Shown one piece after another: positions 43,301 to 51,068 of a DNA stretch of 64,000 nt; within the stretch, counting starts at the first letter, position 1; each line of letters starts with the position of its first letter. Source of the DNA: Gymnothorax reevesii (lineage: Eukaryota > Chordata > Actinopteri > Anguilliformes > Muraenidae); the NCBI GenBank assembly GCA_029721435.1, contig CM056573.1, forward strand, positions 96,422,947 to 96,486,946, in the 5' to 3' direction. The notes beneath the pieces are model-generated. The model had not been told where the DNA came from. It saw only the letters and a program-made list of their open reading frames with translations, and ran no database searches. Made by a program: the position numbers and the translations under genes.

Positions 43301-46300
43301 ATGAAATATGGTATATTTCCTCTGAAACCTGATCAGCTGCCAGCCTGGCATATTTCGCTACAGAAGCAGCCTGGGAGTACTTCATAGCATCCAGTATATT
43401 ATAAAACATTGTCAAACCTCAGATCAACAAAATTAAGCCATAAAATCGCAAATGAATGTGAATTCGGTTGAGAAATACTGCTTGGGGAATCAAAAATTTG
43501 TTAAATAAATTCCTGTGTTGTCAGTCCCCCATCAAGATCTCCTTTTTTCATAAACAAACCCCAATTCCAATGAAGTTGGGACGTTGTGTTAAACGTGAAT
43601 AAAAACGGAATACAATGATTTGCAAATCCTTTTCCACCCATATTCAATTGAGTGCAATTGATGTACCATGATGTTACCATCGCCAACTTGTAGGACGGTC
43701 TTTTCCAAAATGCAGCTTTCAAATTTTTCCACCATTTGTGAACCCTTTGAGGGGAAAAAAAACAGCTCAAGAGTCCAGATATGCTCTCTTAGCATGTTCA
43801 TTTACTTTTACATTTGTTCATTTTAATGTTTCTCACATGACTAGTATGACCTTTTGCTCTTTAATATAATAGAACCCGAAATTTGCTTTGAAACAGTGTA
43901 TGGCTTTAATAAGGGTCTCATTCTTGAGGAGTTGTAATTGCGTCTTTGTCCGACACATTGTTACACACAGATAATAGAAGTCAGAAGAGATAAAGAATAG
44001 GTAGTTCATGAAAATATCCTTATGTCTTCACCATTCAGCCATCTAGTTATTCTGTTGTTAAATTTCCTGTTTCATTGTGTACACTGCGCAAGCAATCATA
44101 AGCTTGGATAAAATGTGTTTAACTGATGCAAATGGTATGATGCACTGCTGGTAAGATTTAAATGGTTGGAGTTGTGTCTTATTTTCCACATTTGTATGTT
44201 TGCTAAGATTATAAAAAACAGCTTGTCGCCTTTTGTTTGAATGGCTGATTTTCCTGGTAACCAACATGAGCCAAGTAGCACCTGTAATAGCAGAGCAATA
44301 ATGCAAACTTGAATTGTGTCCAAAATGAAAGTTAAACTGATGGATTGATCAGATATGGCAACATTTGAAAAACATCATGCCATTACAGTGGAATTGATGA
44401 TAGTATTCTGTGGAGATTAGCTAAACCCTTTCACTGCCTGCTCAGCCTTTTGGCAGTGAGTCACTATTTCTCATTGAAAGACGTGTTGAACTTAATAGAT
44501 CTGATTTTTTCAGCATTACCGACTGCAAATGATTATTGGAGAAGGTTTCATCCGGCTAAGTTCAACACATTTTTCAATTTAATACAGTGACTCAAACTGT
44601 GCTTGACCAAAAGGGAGCAGTCAGTTAAAGGGTTAATATGCAACAGAGAATAATTTCATCAGCATATATTGCCAACAAAGAGTATGTGAGGATGAGTTTG
44701 CATTGTTTTTCATTTTGGGGACTATACTGCATGATGAGGGAGGATGCTATCATGTCTGTATAGAAAATTACGTTTCAAGTAGTGTTCTGTTCAGAGTGGA
44801 GAATGGATTGATACTATATGAGCCCCCCCCCCCCCCCCTTCCCTCGTTTTGACATTAAAAATATTGTAGAATAATAATATTCACTTGTATTTCTTGCAAA
44901 AGTTTGTACCTTATACCGAAACTGTAAAAGGTTGCACATTTATAGTTCCCACAAAGTGAAATTTTCTCAATTTTAATAGGCTGTTTGGAGTGCAAAGGGC
45001 CCAGCCTCTATTTGGCTTCACCGAACTCAGTTTTGAGGATCACCCTCAGATTTGGCACTCATCAGGTCAATGAGTGTATGAACCACGTAATGCATTGGTT
45101 TATGGTTTTGCTTCTGAGCTATTTTTCCTCTCAGTATCTCCTTGTGGAACAGCTTCAGTGTTGAAATTTTGTGTTTGCAACACATTTTTTCTAAAAAAAA
45201 AAAAAAAACAGAAATAAGTTTAATTTTTTTTTTTTTCTTTAAATAATTTGGCATCTCCAATCCCACCCAAATCTGGAATGTCCAATTGGGGAACTATGTG
45301 CAAGGCTTTCGCTTATGCAACCCCCTGTTGCCAATTCAGGAGAATGAAGACCGCTCGCTGCTCTCCTCCGAAGCATGCGCCTGTCAGCCACTGCTTCTTA
45401 TACACTCATTGGTTGAATCTTCGCAAGTTCAGAACAAGGGCAGAGGATACCCGGACATGAACAGGCTTAGAATCTTCCTGACGAGCGCCCGTCTGGCCAA
45501 CAGGAGGCACCTAAGCAACTAACAAAGCAACTTATATTACCCTTCCTGGCAGACCCTTTCCAATTTGCATCTCTGTAGCACAATGGCCAATTGTGCGCTA
45601 CTCTGAGAAAGCTGCTGACCACTGCTGGTTGGTACGACCGGAGCTCGAACCAGCTCCGTGATAGTCACTTCTGATTCTCAATGCAATGCTTTAACCGAGT
45701 GAGCTATCCAGCAGCTGAAATAAGTTTAATTTTTGAGGTATAAGATGATTAAAAGTCATTTACGCCATTGAAATCATTTTACAAGTCTTGGCAATGCTCA
45801 TATCCTGTGTAAAAAGCTTGTAAAAAATCTGAAAATAGAACTGTATCTCATTTCCCTGACCTGTTATTTTGGAACACAATGAACATTATGTTTAATTAAG
45901 ATTATAATAAATTGATAATAAGGTTTTACCTTACCTTAATACCAGAAATATGTTTTTCTTCATGAATACTATATTTTGGGGCTACTGCTCCTTAGACCCT
46001 CATTCATTCTTGACTATCTTGGGAGTGACCCTATGAAACAGAAGCTTTTAAGAGTGGGAGTTCTCTGCTATTTGGAAATTCTCTGGTATGGTGTGATTTG
46101 ATAAGGGAAAGGTAATGAGTAGAGGACTCATGACACGAGCCACTGTCTACCTCACAGTTGTACTCAAGCAGATATGATGTGGAAATTTTTATATAACCAC
46201 TTCACCAGTTTATTCTCTGGCAATCTTTATCGCTCTTCTTCTCTTATATACGCTCAGATTCACTAGTACTAATGAATCAATTGCTATAGTATAAAAAAAA

Positions 46301-49300
46301 TTACTCTTCGGAATTTTCTGTTTCAAACAGATATTTTTTTTGTCAGGATTGGAGGCTGGACAGCGGTCACTAACTTGGGGTATTGTGCATTTCAAAAAGT
46401 ACAGTATCAATCTGATTTTATAACATTGCATCTGAAAATGCGGCATGGTAGCAGTAGCCTCCTGCCAAGGCTCCAGGCTTCGAAGTCTGGTGACTTAATT
46501 GTTTTAAAATGCTAATCACTGGCTGACAGTACTAGAATATTTACTTAATTGCATTTAGTATACTCCATGTACATATACATTGAACAAAAATAAAAACACA
46601 ACGGTTTAATCCTTTAAATATTCCGCAAAATTATTTCTTTTGTTGACTTCCTAGGGCTTAATCACATGATTTAGGTTGTGTGCCACTGGTCTGTCTGCAT
46701 TTCAGTCACCTTCACCATATCATTGTCAATTTTATGCCCTTTGTCAAAATTGACCAGTCAGACAGATGGGGTCTAATCCAGAGGTAATGAAATCAGTTAT
46801 GGTCAGCCCCGACACACCCATTTCGCTGGTCAATAAACGGCCACCCCAAAAGTCCTAGTTTAGCGGTTTTTCGAGATAAAACCTCAGGAAGCATGCCATT
46901 GACATCCTTAATGCATGAATGTCTCTCAGGGCTGTTTTAAGAGCTCTTAATGTCAGTGTTTCAACAATAAGCCACCTAAGACAATGTTTTGAAGAATTGG
47001 GCAAGACTGCAAACCATCCACATGCGCAAGGACCACGTGTGAGGAACCCATCTCAGACCACTGTATCTAGACTTTCCACCTCTGTGACCATCTGAGACCA
47101 GAAACTACCACTGCAAATGCAATACCACTGCATATCTGTCCAGCATGAGAAATTATTTCTGACATGTCCACCTCCGCGTGTGAGTTGTCCTCTTTGTGGA
47201 TTGAACCTCACCCCTGCTCGACTAAGAAATCTGCTTGACTGGGTGAACATGTCCCATGGCCAGTGTGTCAATAATAGACCGTTCTCTTAACTGACGAGTC
47301 ACGTTTCCAGAATCAGAGACTGGACATATGGCAGCGTGTGTGGCACTGCGCAGGGGAACATTATGCTGATGTCAGCGGGGTGCGTGGGGTGGCATGCGGT
47401 GGTGGAGTGTTACTTTGGACGGGAGCATCCGCACCTAACTGCATTTAGGCCTGGACTACACGAATACATATATTTCTAAACGCACATTTTTCTGTCCGAT
47501 TTGGCCTCTCAACCACTCGATCACGGCGATTTCACCCGCATAAACGGATATATTTTTAAACGGATAAAAAAGTGGAGAAATAAAAATATATCCGATTCAG
47601 TGGATCCGTGTAGCGAGGTTATACGGATCTGGTGTTGACGCGATGACGTCAAGCACCTAGCGACAAGCCGTTCGCACATGCGCAAAACGTTCTTCTTCTT
47701 TGGTATTTTACAATTCTAATCGCCACCTATCGGCCGGGGAATGGCATTGCAGGCTTCAGAGGCGATCGTTTTCAGTTTTGCCTCTTCGTGTGGACAGATA
47801 TATTTCTGTGGTTTGGATTTTTTTTTTTTTAAACGAGGAAGAAAATATCCGCTTAAAAAAATATCCAGACACGTGTAGTCCAGGCCTTAATGAAGGGTAA
47901 CTTCAATACAGTGTGATACCACGAGAGATTCTGCGGCCTAGCATCCTCCCATTCATCCATCAGAACAATACCGTTTTCCAGCATGACAACGGCAAATACT
48001 ACGTCGCCCTCATACTGTATGCACAGAGTTCTTGTGTCTCAAAACATTTGTGTGCTTGAATGGCCTGATTATTCCCCGGATTTGTCCCTCATTGAGCATC
48101 TTTGGGATGTCTTCAACTGACGAGTTTTTCATCAGTTCCCACAACTGGTCAATATCCGCCAAGTCCGCGCAGTGCTTGAAGAGGTGTGGAAATTGTACCC
48201 AAAGTCACCATTGACCATTTTGTACAGTCTATGTTGCTGAGATATGTAGCAATGCTGCAGGCCAAGGGGGACATACTCAGTATTGATTTGTGCTATTTAG
48301 CTAATAGACCCCATCCCCTTAATCATCTACACTGCCTTGAGAGTCTTGTTTTTATTATTCAGCGATTGAAATGTATTGGAATATGGTCATACAATCTGGC
48401 AACACTCAATGAATGTACTGTGAGTTTCTGCACATGGTCGTACTTCTCACAATAGGAAGGGTTGCATTAATATATTTGTTCAGTGTCCTTGCAAGTTAAT
48501 CTTAGATGGAATATTAGTCTTATATTAGGCTTTGATCTACTTCTAATACTGAAAGTCGTTTTCTTTTTCATCAAGTGAGAGGAAATTTATTCCAGCAAGG
48601 TCACATTTCAAGAATTGTTAAAGGAAAAAAATATTAGAACAAGCTAATATTGTATACTTCAAAACAAAATATGATTTTAATTGTCCTTATAAGAATGCAA
48701 TGCTTGTTAACACTTTTTTTTACTCAAGTGGGGAAATGTAAAATAATAATAAAATAAATAATATAAAACTGGAACAACTGAATCATTGATTTCGCTATAC
48801 GCAGCCAAACTGCAGACTTCTCTCCGATGCGCAGCCAGTCAGTTCAGACTGTGATCTTCTTGCTCTTCCTCCTGTTGCTCCTCCTCTTCTTCTCAGGACA
48901 TCCCACTTGCTTGCAGTTTACAGACAACATGATGCAGGCAGTGCGCACCTACCAGTGGCAGTGCATCGAGTGCAAGTCCTGCAGCCTGTGCGGCACCTCT
49001 GAGAACGACGTACGTAAGACCCTCAGCTTTGTTATGCAAGAATCGCGGCATGGGCAGAGATTTAGACCAACACTTTAGTACTGTAGCTGCCCTCCAATCT
49101 TCCATGAGGGATGTTTACTGATATTCCAAGCTCATTATTCACAGAGTCAATTTGGCAGTTCGTTTTGTTAGTTTGTTTTGGCCATGCCAATGCAACCTCT
49201 GCTACACTGTTTCCCACTTCTTGAGTCCACTCCAAATTTTTTCTTTGTCAGGATCAGCTGTTGTTTTGTGATGACTGCGATCGGGGATACCACATGTACT

Positions 49301-50513
49301 GCTTGAAACCACCCATGACTCTGCCTCCAGAAGGTGATGTCAGCCAGCTGGCTGAGCCTTACATACCACACACAATCAGATAAGTCATGAACATGATTCT
49401 TTCACTTCCTCTGGTCAGTAAAGTGTTTTTTTTTTCAGGGAAGTGATGTTGTTATGTTCTGTCAAGAGCAGATTTATTGGCACTCAACATAAAAATAAAG
49501 CAAAAAGGCTCAGTATAATAATCAACACAGTTAATAATCCAATGTTCAAACGTATGGGAAAACTATATCCTATTATTTCTATACAGGTTTTTTTTTTTTT
49601 TCTAACTTGTTTCGATGCTCTAAAGCAGGGGTCCCCAGTCTTTCCCAGTAGGGGCTGATTTGGGTGGAGGCTTTCATTGCAACCTAGTAGCTACACACCT
49701 GATGCTACTAATCAAGCTTATTAGCAAAGCTTCTGAAATATGACATCATGAGAAATCTAGCGTTCTAAATGTATATATCTATGCCTACAACGCTTAGAAA
49801 GTGCTGCATCTTCTGTTTTCCTTATTTAACTTTCATGTAGGCCATCTTTTAGTGTTGTCTGTCAATGTAATATGAATAGTAGTACACTTCATTTTTCAGG
49901 TGAAAAGCACGCATTAAATGCTGATTGCTGGATTGGTGTGTGATTGATGTGTACTTTGGCTTGGAAGCTCTGTTAGTTTATTGTCTCTGCTCTTGTGTAG
50001 CCCAGGTTGTATCCCATGTTGCTGATGCAGTTCACTTGTATATTTTAATACCAGTATATTAAAAATATGTATTTTAGTGTATTTAAAAATACAAAAATCA
50101 CTTCTGTTTTGTGGATCAAGACAGGCATTGGTAAAAACATATCTGAAACTTACTTTTGAATGCCGTGTGTCTGGCTTTAGCGCAAATAAAGGCTACCATA
50201 CTGTACATCCATCAGCCCTTTCACTGGCTGATTCAGCCCCACTAATAGCACCAGCAAGAAAAAATCTCTGGTGCGGCCACCGCTTGTGCATGTGTGAACG
50301 GAATATTAACTGTGTTGTTAAATTCAGCCTTTTTCCTTGTTTTTGAACAAGATTGCCAGTAATTTGCACCTGAGTGAAGCAGTTTCTGAGGCATACATTT
50401 TAACTGCTTTTGGATGGGCTCTGAAAAAACTTTTTCTATCCTCAGGGAGCTGGAGTTGTCATCTGTGTTTGGAACTCCTGAAGGACAAGGCCTCAGCTTT
50501 TACTGAAGCATAG
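1261..50513 (+). CDS. dpf3: dpf3 (BAF45C), long isoform, nine coding exons, 5' end outside window
   Basis: Nine exons join in frame across GT-AG introns to encode about 314 residues: the end of the Requiem N domain, an acidic linker, a C2H2 zinc finger and two PHD fingers. From family knowledge, DPF3 is an accessory subunit of the nuclear BAF (SWI/SNF) remodelling complex. Its tandem PHD module binds acetylated and methylated histone tails, and it acts in heart and skeletal muscle development. DPF3 rather than DPF1 or DPF2 is chosen for [11 protein letters not shown] (DPF2 has R for C), the TLEALLRG and EEES-EIQRVLE linker, NHKPQKG before PHD1, and above all a DPF3a-type alternative exon at 30786. 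Human DPF3b has 378 residues, so about 65 are missing upstream. The first two coding exons and the promoter are outside the window. The protein identity is from memory of the human family, not from a search. Confidence 0.9.
1634..2228. mobile_element. probable small non-autonomous DNA transposon
   Basis: The left edge AGGGCTGACATAA and the right edge TTATCGCCAGCCCT are approximate inverted complements. The interior is AT-rich with repeated GTAGCAAAAA/GTAGCATTTT words at 1660-1740. No transposase is visible. The ends are short and imperfect, so this is tentative. Confidence 0.35.
3910..5136. mobile_element. non-autonomous DNA transposon, TGGCGCTTTTCC ends, copy 1
   Basis: The left end TGGCGCTTTTCCACTACTTG and the right end, read in reverse as TGGCGCTTTTCCACTACGCA, are inverted repeats. 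They are followed inward by similar GTACCGG and CTCTACTC words. A TAA trinucleotide flanks both sides, again consistent with a Harbinger-like 3-bp duplication. A relative lies at 15346-15921. No intact transposase is seen. Confidence 0.6.
4645..4866. repeat. dispersed repeat, copy 2 (ATCCCCGCCAA ends)
   Basis: This is the same unit as 141-347: CCGCCAACACGAAGTGGGAG, a GTCC/GTCCG run, an AGATAAAGGGGACAGCTTTA core and the TTGGCGGGGGAT end. It sits inside the TGGCGCTTTTCC element at 3910-5136, so it arrived later or was carried along within that element. Confidence 0.7.
6575..6835 (-). repeat. fragment of a second Tc1-like family
   Basis: From about 6575 the sequence stops matching the preceding Tc1-like frame. 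It reads instead as GTAACCTGAAATGGTTTCCA and GGTTAATTAGTGGAATTTCT, words I associate with the reverse strand of another common fish Tc1-like family. The junction is approximate and the family call is from memory. Confidence 0.4.
9185..9215. repeat. (GT)n microsatellite
   Basis: A short GT run (GTGTGTGTGTGTGTGTGCGCGTGC) within the intron. Confidence 0.9.
9907..10338 (+). pseudogene. internally deleted LINE reverse-transcriptase fragment
   Basis: From 9907 a frame reads ..[33 protein letters not shown], resembling the start of a LINE reverse-transcriptase region. The frame at 10036-10338 reads [18 protein letters not shown] and [19 protein letters not shown], like the cysteine/histidine zinc-binding tail found after the reverse transcriptase in L1/Tx1-type elements (C-x4-C-x6-H-x4-C). 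The polymerase core with its FADD-type motif is missing between them. It is dead. Clade assignment is tentative. Confidence 0.6.
10382..10800. repeat. dispersed repeat of unknown family
   Basis: This segment (CGGTGGCAATCCCTTTCGGT, a CTGTCTGTC-like run, ATTTTAACCAAACTTTGCAG, GCCGCCTGGTGGTGGAATGC) has the look of a repeat, with a GTCTGTCAGCCTGTCAGTCTG run like the one at 13690. Its boundaries are not defined and no family is recognised. Confidence 0.35.
12696..13616 (-). pseudogene. Tc1/mariner transposase, catalytically dead
   Basis: A 306-codon frame begins [20 protein letters not shown] with a helix-turn-helix ([20 protein letters not shown]), followed by a DDE domain. The first catalytic aspartate, normally in a (F/S)xDES motif, is glutamate here (VLFTEESRY). 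The second motif is altered to [12 protein letters not shown], keeping an aspartate. The third is intact ([10 protein letters not shown]). The frame ends early at TGA after TTLEEL, and in-frame C-terminal codons resembling a Tc1 tail (VEEWNN) continue past the stop. This transposase should be unable to cut DNA. Confidence 0.85.
13657..13690. repeat. (GT)n microsatellite
   Basis: About 16 GT units between the dead transposase and the right inverted repeat of its element, absent from typical Tc1 copies. Confidence 0.9.
14753..15062 (+). mobile_element. tRNA-derived SINE
   Basis: The head has an RNA polymerase III box A-like TTTAGCACAATGGTTAAGTG and box B-like TGAGTTCGAGTCC (14801-14813). The body contains TGTGATGGACTAGCATCTCA and TCCAGGGGGA, resembling the conserved central domain of DeuSINE-type fish SINEs (CTGTGATGGACTGGC). 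It is not a functional tRNA: the cloverleaf does not complete and no acceptor end is present. The right limit is approximate. Confidence 0.7.
15346..15921. mobile_element. degenerate relative of the TGGCGCTTTTCC element, copy 2
   Basis: The left end TTTCTTCTACATGGTACCGA and CTCTACTCTCC, and the right end AGAGTAGAGCCGGTAGTACG with GTGGAAATGG, correspond to diverged versions of the ends of the 3910-5136 element. Both copies also share the words CACCACCTTTTCTGGCACCT and CAGCCCACTGATTGGTCAGAG (in copy 1 on the opposite strand). Confidence 0.55.
16790..16926 (+). CDS. dpf3: dpf3 exon, acidic/basic linker
   Basis: The acceptor follows a pyrimidine-rich tract and CAG at 16787-16789; the donor is GTGAGG at 16927. 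The first two bases complete the split glutamate codon. The exon reads [29 protein letters not shown], four asparagines, then [11 protein letters not shown], ending in phase 0. The TLEALLRG block and the EEES..EIQ end match DPF3. The run of four asparagines (AACAACAACAAC) looks like a local triplet expansion. The linker probably has no fold of its own. Confidence 0.93.
18164..18259 (+). CDS. dpf3: dpf3 exon, acidic linker with KRK nuclear-localisation-like cluster
   Basis: The exon holds exactly 32 codons in phase 0, between CAG at 18161-18163 and the donor GTTAGT at 18260. It begins [20 protein letters not shown] and ends [12 protein letters not shown]. The acidic stretch followed by a basic cluster is shared by all DPF proteins (human DPF3 has EEDIPKRKNRTRGR). 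The basic cluster is a plausible nuclear localisation signal. Confidence 0.93.
19545..19617 (+). CDS. dpf3: dpf3 exon, first half of the C2H2 zinc finger
   Basis: The exon reads [20 protein letters not shown] then YVCD and one base of an isoleucine codon. The acceptor is CTGCAG ending at 19544 and the donor is GTAAGT at 19618. DKPYVCD is the invariant lead into the DPF Kruppel-like finger and carries its first zinc-binding cysteine. The finger is finished by the exon at 23638, so the intron splits the zinc-binding motif, as in other DPF genes. Confidence 0.95.
19618..23637 (+). other. dpf3: dpf3 intron, 4.0 kb, no element recognised
   Basis: AT-rich intron with several homopolymer runs (A-run at 19802, T-runs at 21550-21575). 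I see no coding exon, inverted repeat or SINE. A pyrimidine run ending TTTCAG at 21593-21598 looks like an acceptor, but no plausible frame or homology follows. Confidence 0.6.
23638..23778 (+). CDS. dpf3: dpf3 exon, second half of the C2H2 finger and acidic spacer
   Basis: The exon begins [20 protein letters not shown], giving the second cysteine and the histidines of the C2H2 finger. It continues [19 protein letters not shown] and ends NHK plus one base. The donor is GTAAGG at 23779, and joining to the next exon makes NHKPQKG, matching the human DPF3 spacer NHRPQKG. The acceptor CTCTCTCAG ends at 23637. Confidence 0.96.
24453..24581 (+). CDS. dpf3: dpf3 exon, most of PHD finger 1; shared by both isoforms
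   Basis: This exon carries [20 protein letters not shown] through [12 protein letters not shown], including the first two Cys-x2-Cys zinc knuckles of PHD1 (YCDFC and CSDC). It ends with one base of the next codon at donor GTGAGT (24582). It can be joined in the same phase to 48897 (long isoform, glycine) or to 30786 (short isoform, alanine), so it is the branch point for alternative splicing. Confidence 0.96.
28900..29188. repeat. nested inverted repeats (foldback)
   Basis: The outer arms 28900-28920 and 29168-29188 are perfect 21-base complements (CACACTTCATCGGTAGAATTC). The inner arms 29043-29079 and 29105-29141 are 37 bases with three mismatches, around a 25-base loop. The RNA of this intron would fold into a long two-part hairpin. 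It lies 0.2 kb after a TTAAAGGAGAAT word (28679), a form of end seen in TTAA-target transposons, but no matching right end was found. Confidence 0.85.
30786..30946 (+). CDS. dpf3: dpf3 alternative terminal exon (DPF3a-type short isoform)
   Basis: After CAG at 30783-30785 an open frame in the correct phase continues from PHD1 as [20 protein letters not shown] and [20 protein letters not shown], then [13 protein letters not shown] and a TAG stop at 30944. Human DPF3a has a closely similar end ([20 protein letters not shown]). The isoform would keep the C2H2 finger but cut PHD1 after its second knuckle, so it could not form the double-PHD histone reader. In mammals DPF3a is a genuine isoform with its own roles. 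The acceptor has only a weak pyrimidine tract, which fits regulated inclusion. The fish tail is shorter than the human one. Confidence 0.9.
30947..31385 (+). other. dpf3: 3' UTR of the short dpf3 isoform with poly(A) signal
   Basis: An AT-rich stretch follows the TAG stop. A canonical AATAAA lies at 31362-31367, so cleavage is expected about 10-30 bases later. The A-rich run near 30961 is an alternative internal-priming site. The end coordinate is an estimate. Confidence 0.6.
34953..35609. mobile_element. MITE-like element with imperfect inverted ends
   Basis: The left end CAGCCCTTTTTCACTGAAGC, CGTTCCCGTGCTGGTTC and the reverse of the right end (CACCCCTTTTCCGCAATGCG, GTTCCCGTGTTGGTTC) are diverged inverted repeats of about 40 bp. 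No coding capacity and no clear target duplication were found. Confidence 0.55.
37883..38745. mobile_element. MITE-like element, GGGCCAATCCCA ends
   Basis: The left end GGGCCAATCCCATTTCTCTT and the reverse of the right end (GGGTCCGTCCCAATACCCAC) are similar inverted repeats. The interior has several small frames but none resembles a transposase. Confidence 0.45.
40009..40473. mobile_element. non-autonomous Tc1-like element, TA flanked
   Basis: TA followed by CACTACCAGTCAGAAGTTTT at the left and AAAAACTTTTGACTGGTAGT with GTA at the right form about 20 bp of inverted repeat. This is the end type of a widespread fish Tc1-like group. The interior is only 420 bp and has no transposase. Confidence 0.8.
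40579..40618. repeat. (CACAGA)/(CA)n microsatellite
   Basis: An irregular ACACACACACAGACACAGAC run directly beside the Tc1-like MITE. Confidence 0.85.
41120..41283 (+). other. candidate second alternative terminal exon of dpf3 (hypothetical)
   Basis: A reasonable acceptor (TTTTTTACCTCTTACAG, ending 41119) is followed by an open frame in the phase required after the exon at 24453-24581. It would add G then [18 protein letters not shown] before a TGA stop at 41176. AATAAA occurs at 41278 and GT-rich sequence follows (41310-41355), as at real poly(A) sites. I recognise no homology for the tail, so this is only a structural coincidence until transcripts are seen. Confidence 0.2.
42371..43260. 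other. low-repeat block, candidate conserved non-coding sequence
   Basis: This stretch has balanced composition, no simple repeats and no recognisable transposon ends. It includes homeodomain-like words (ACTAATTAGAAGG, CATAATTGTAAATATTCATG) and a GC-rich island word (AGGCGGCCGCTGCGCGCC). This is what developmental enhancers often look like, but only cross-species alignment could show it. Confidence 0.2.
43557..43790. repeat. fragment of an ACCCCAATTCC-type DNA element
   Basis: It begins ACCCCAATTCCAATGAAGTT and includes GGAATACAATGATTTGCAAA and CATATTCAATTGAGTGCAAT, shared with the fragment at 52375-52930. Only one end is present. Confidence 0.6.
44823..44840. repeat. poly(C) tract
   Basis: An uninterrupted run of about 17 cytosines, a likely site of assembly error and of unusual structure. 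Confidence 0.9.
45229..45716 (-). mobile_element. tRNA-derived SINE on the minus strand with 18-bp target duplication
   Basis: On the - strand the element starts at about 45716 with box A-like TGGATAGCTCACTCGGTTAA and box B-like GGTTCGAGCTCCG, and ends in a poly(A) run (the T-run after 45228). The sequence GAAATAAGTTTAATTTTT occurs on both sides (45211-45228 and 45717-45734), a classic LINE-mediated target duplication. At about 490 bp it is long for a SINE. The body (CCAATTGGGGAACTATGTGC) was not assigned to a named family. Confidence 0.85.
46576..48486 (+). pseudogene. broken Tc1/mariner element interrupted by a Harbinger-like MITE
   Basis: The left end TACATTGAACAAAAATAAAA and the right end GTTGCATTAATATATTTGTT with CAGTG are inverted repeats of a common fish Tc1-like type. 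Pieces of the transposase remain in several frames: LLTDESRF near 47290, [10 protein letters not shown] near 47980 and a [17 protein letters not shown] stretch near 48075, so all three DDE motifs are recognisable but not in one frame. A 440-bp element at 47449-47888 separates the first motif from the other two. Confidence 0.75.
47449..47888. mobile_element. Harbinger-like MITE inserted in the Tc1 pseudogene
   Basis: The ends GGCCTGGACTACACG and CGTGTAGTCCAGGCC are a perfect 15-bp inverted repeat, flanked by TTA on both sides (3-bp duplication). The interior has repeated ATATATTTnTAAACGGAT-like words at both ends. There is no transposase. Ends of the form GGCC(T/C)TG followed by a TWA duplication are typical of PIF/Harbinger. 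Confidence 0.85.
48897..49009 (+). CDS. dpf3: dpf3 exon, end of PHD1 and start of PHD2
   Basis: The exon completes the split glycine codon and reads [37 protein letters not shown]. It supplies the His-x2-Cys and last Cys-x2-Cys of PHD1 and the first Cys-x2-Cys of PHD2. The acceptor follows a long pyrimidine tract (48851-48896). The exon ends in phase 0 at donor GTACGT. A second GT (GTAAGA) begins four bases further on; only the first keeps the frame. Confidence 0.95.
49252..49333 (+). CDS. dpf3: dpf3 exon, core of PHD finger 2
   Basis: The exon reads [20 protein letters not shown] then PMTLPPE, with the CDDC knuckle and His-x2-Cys of PHD2. The acceptor is TTTGTCAG ending at 49251 and the donor is GTGATG at 49334. 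It is almost identical to the human family over the zinc-binding core. The intron before it is only 242 bp, the shortest in the window. Confidence 0.96.
49626..49760. repeat. short interspersed repeat fragment in a dpf3 intron
   Basis: The words AGGGGTCCCCAGTCTTTCCC, GGCTTTCATTGCAACCTAGT and AATCAAGCTTATTAGCAAAG recur in fish genomes, in my memory, as part of a DNA repeat. One end only. Confidence 0.35.
50446..50513 (+). CDS. dpf3: dpf3 last coding exon, end of PHD2 and C terminus
   Basis: The exon completes a glycine codon and reads [21 protein letters not shown], stop (TAG 50511-50513). SWSCHLC gives the last Cys-x2-Cys of PHD2. LLKDKASAF corresponds to human LLKEKASAF. The acceptor is CTATCCTCAG ending at 50445. 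Confidence 0.96.
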
Positions 50514-50583
50514 AGGGAAAATTCCCAACATCTCCCAACCTCAGCATCCCACACCATCACATTCTTGCCGAAAAATACATATG

Positions 50584-50613
50584 CACACACACACACACAC
50601 ACGCACACACACA
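50584..50613. repeat. (CA)n microsatellite
   Basis: A nearly pure CA run 70 bases after the dpf3 stop codon, so probably transcribed in the 3' UTR. Confidence 0.9.
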
Positions 50614-51068
50614 CATCTTATGACATTGCAAGGACATCACATTGACTTTCATTCATGCTTTCTGTGTCTCTACAGCCTTTCCCTAATCTTACCAGTAAGA
50701 AATGTATGCCTAACCCAAATGCTTACCATAACCTATCCCTAATTCTAACCTTGGCCTTAGCCCTTACTAACAAGTAACAATTTGCCTGTGTAGTTGTGAG
50801 GACATCTGAAAATGTCCTCACTTCCCAATAATGTCCCCACTTGGTAGGAAAAAAAACATTTTTTGGTTCTCACTTTGTGGTTCATACAAGAACATGCACA
50901 CAAACACACACACGCTCACGCACTGTCATTCCTCTAAAAACACTCGCTTGTAATTTCCTCCTGAAAAAACACTTCACATTCTCTGTGTGGGTGCATTGTC
51001 ACACAATGTTGCCTCTTCTATCATTCAAATCTGCCAAACAAATACGGTTGTGATGACACCTTTTAAAG

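Larger units (their letters stand above)
24582..48896 (+). other. dpf3: dpf3 intron, 24.3 kb, containing the alternative terminal exon
   Basis: This intron separates the two halves of PHD1. It contains the DPF3a exon at 30786 and, possibly, another terminal exon at 41120. The stretch from 24.6 to 34.9 kb is poorer in recognisable mobile DNA than the first intron; from 37 kb on there are MITEs, a SINE and a broken Tc1 copy. Confidence 0.85.

Noticed and set aside
45640..45712. tRNA-like sequence on the - strand
   Set aside because: It is the 5' end of the SINE with an 18-bp target duplication, not a tRNA gene.
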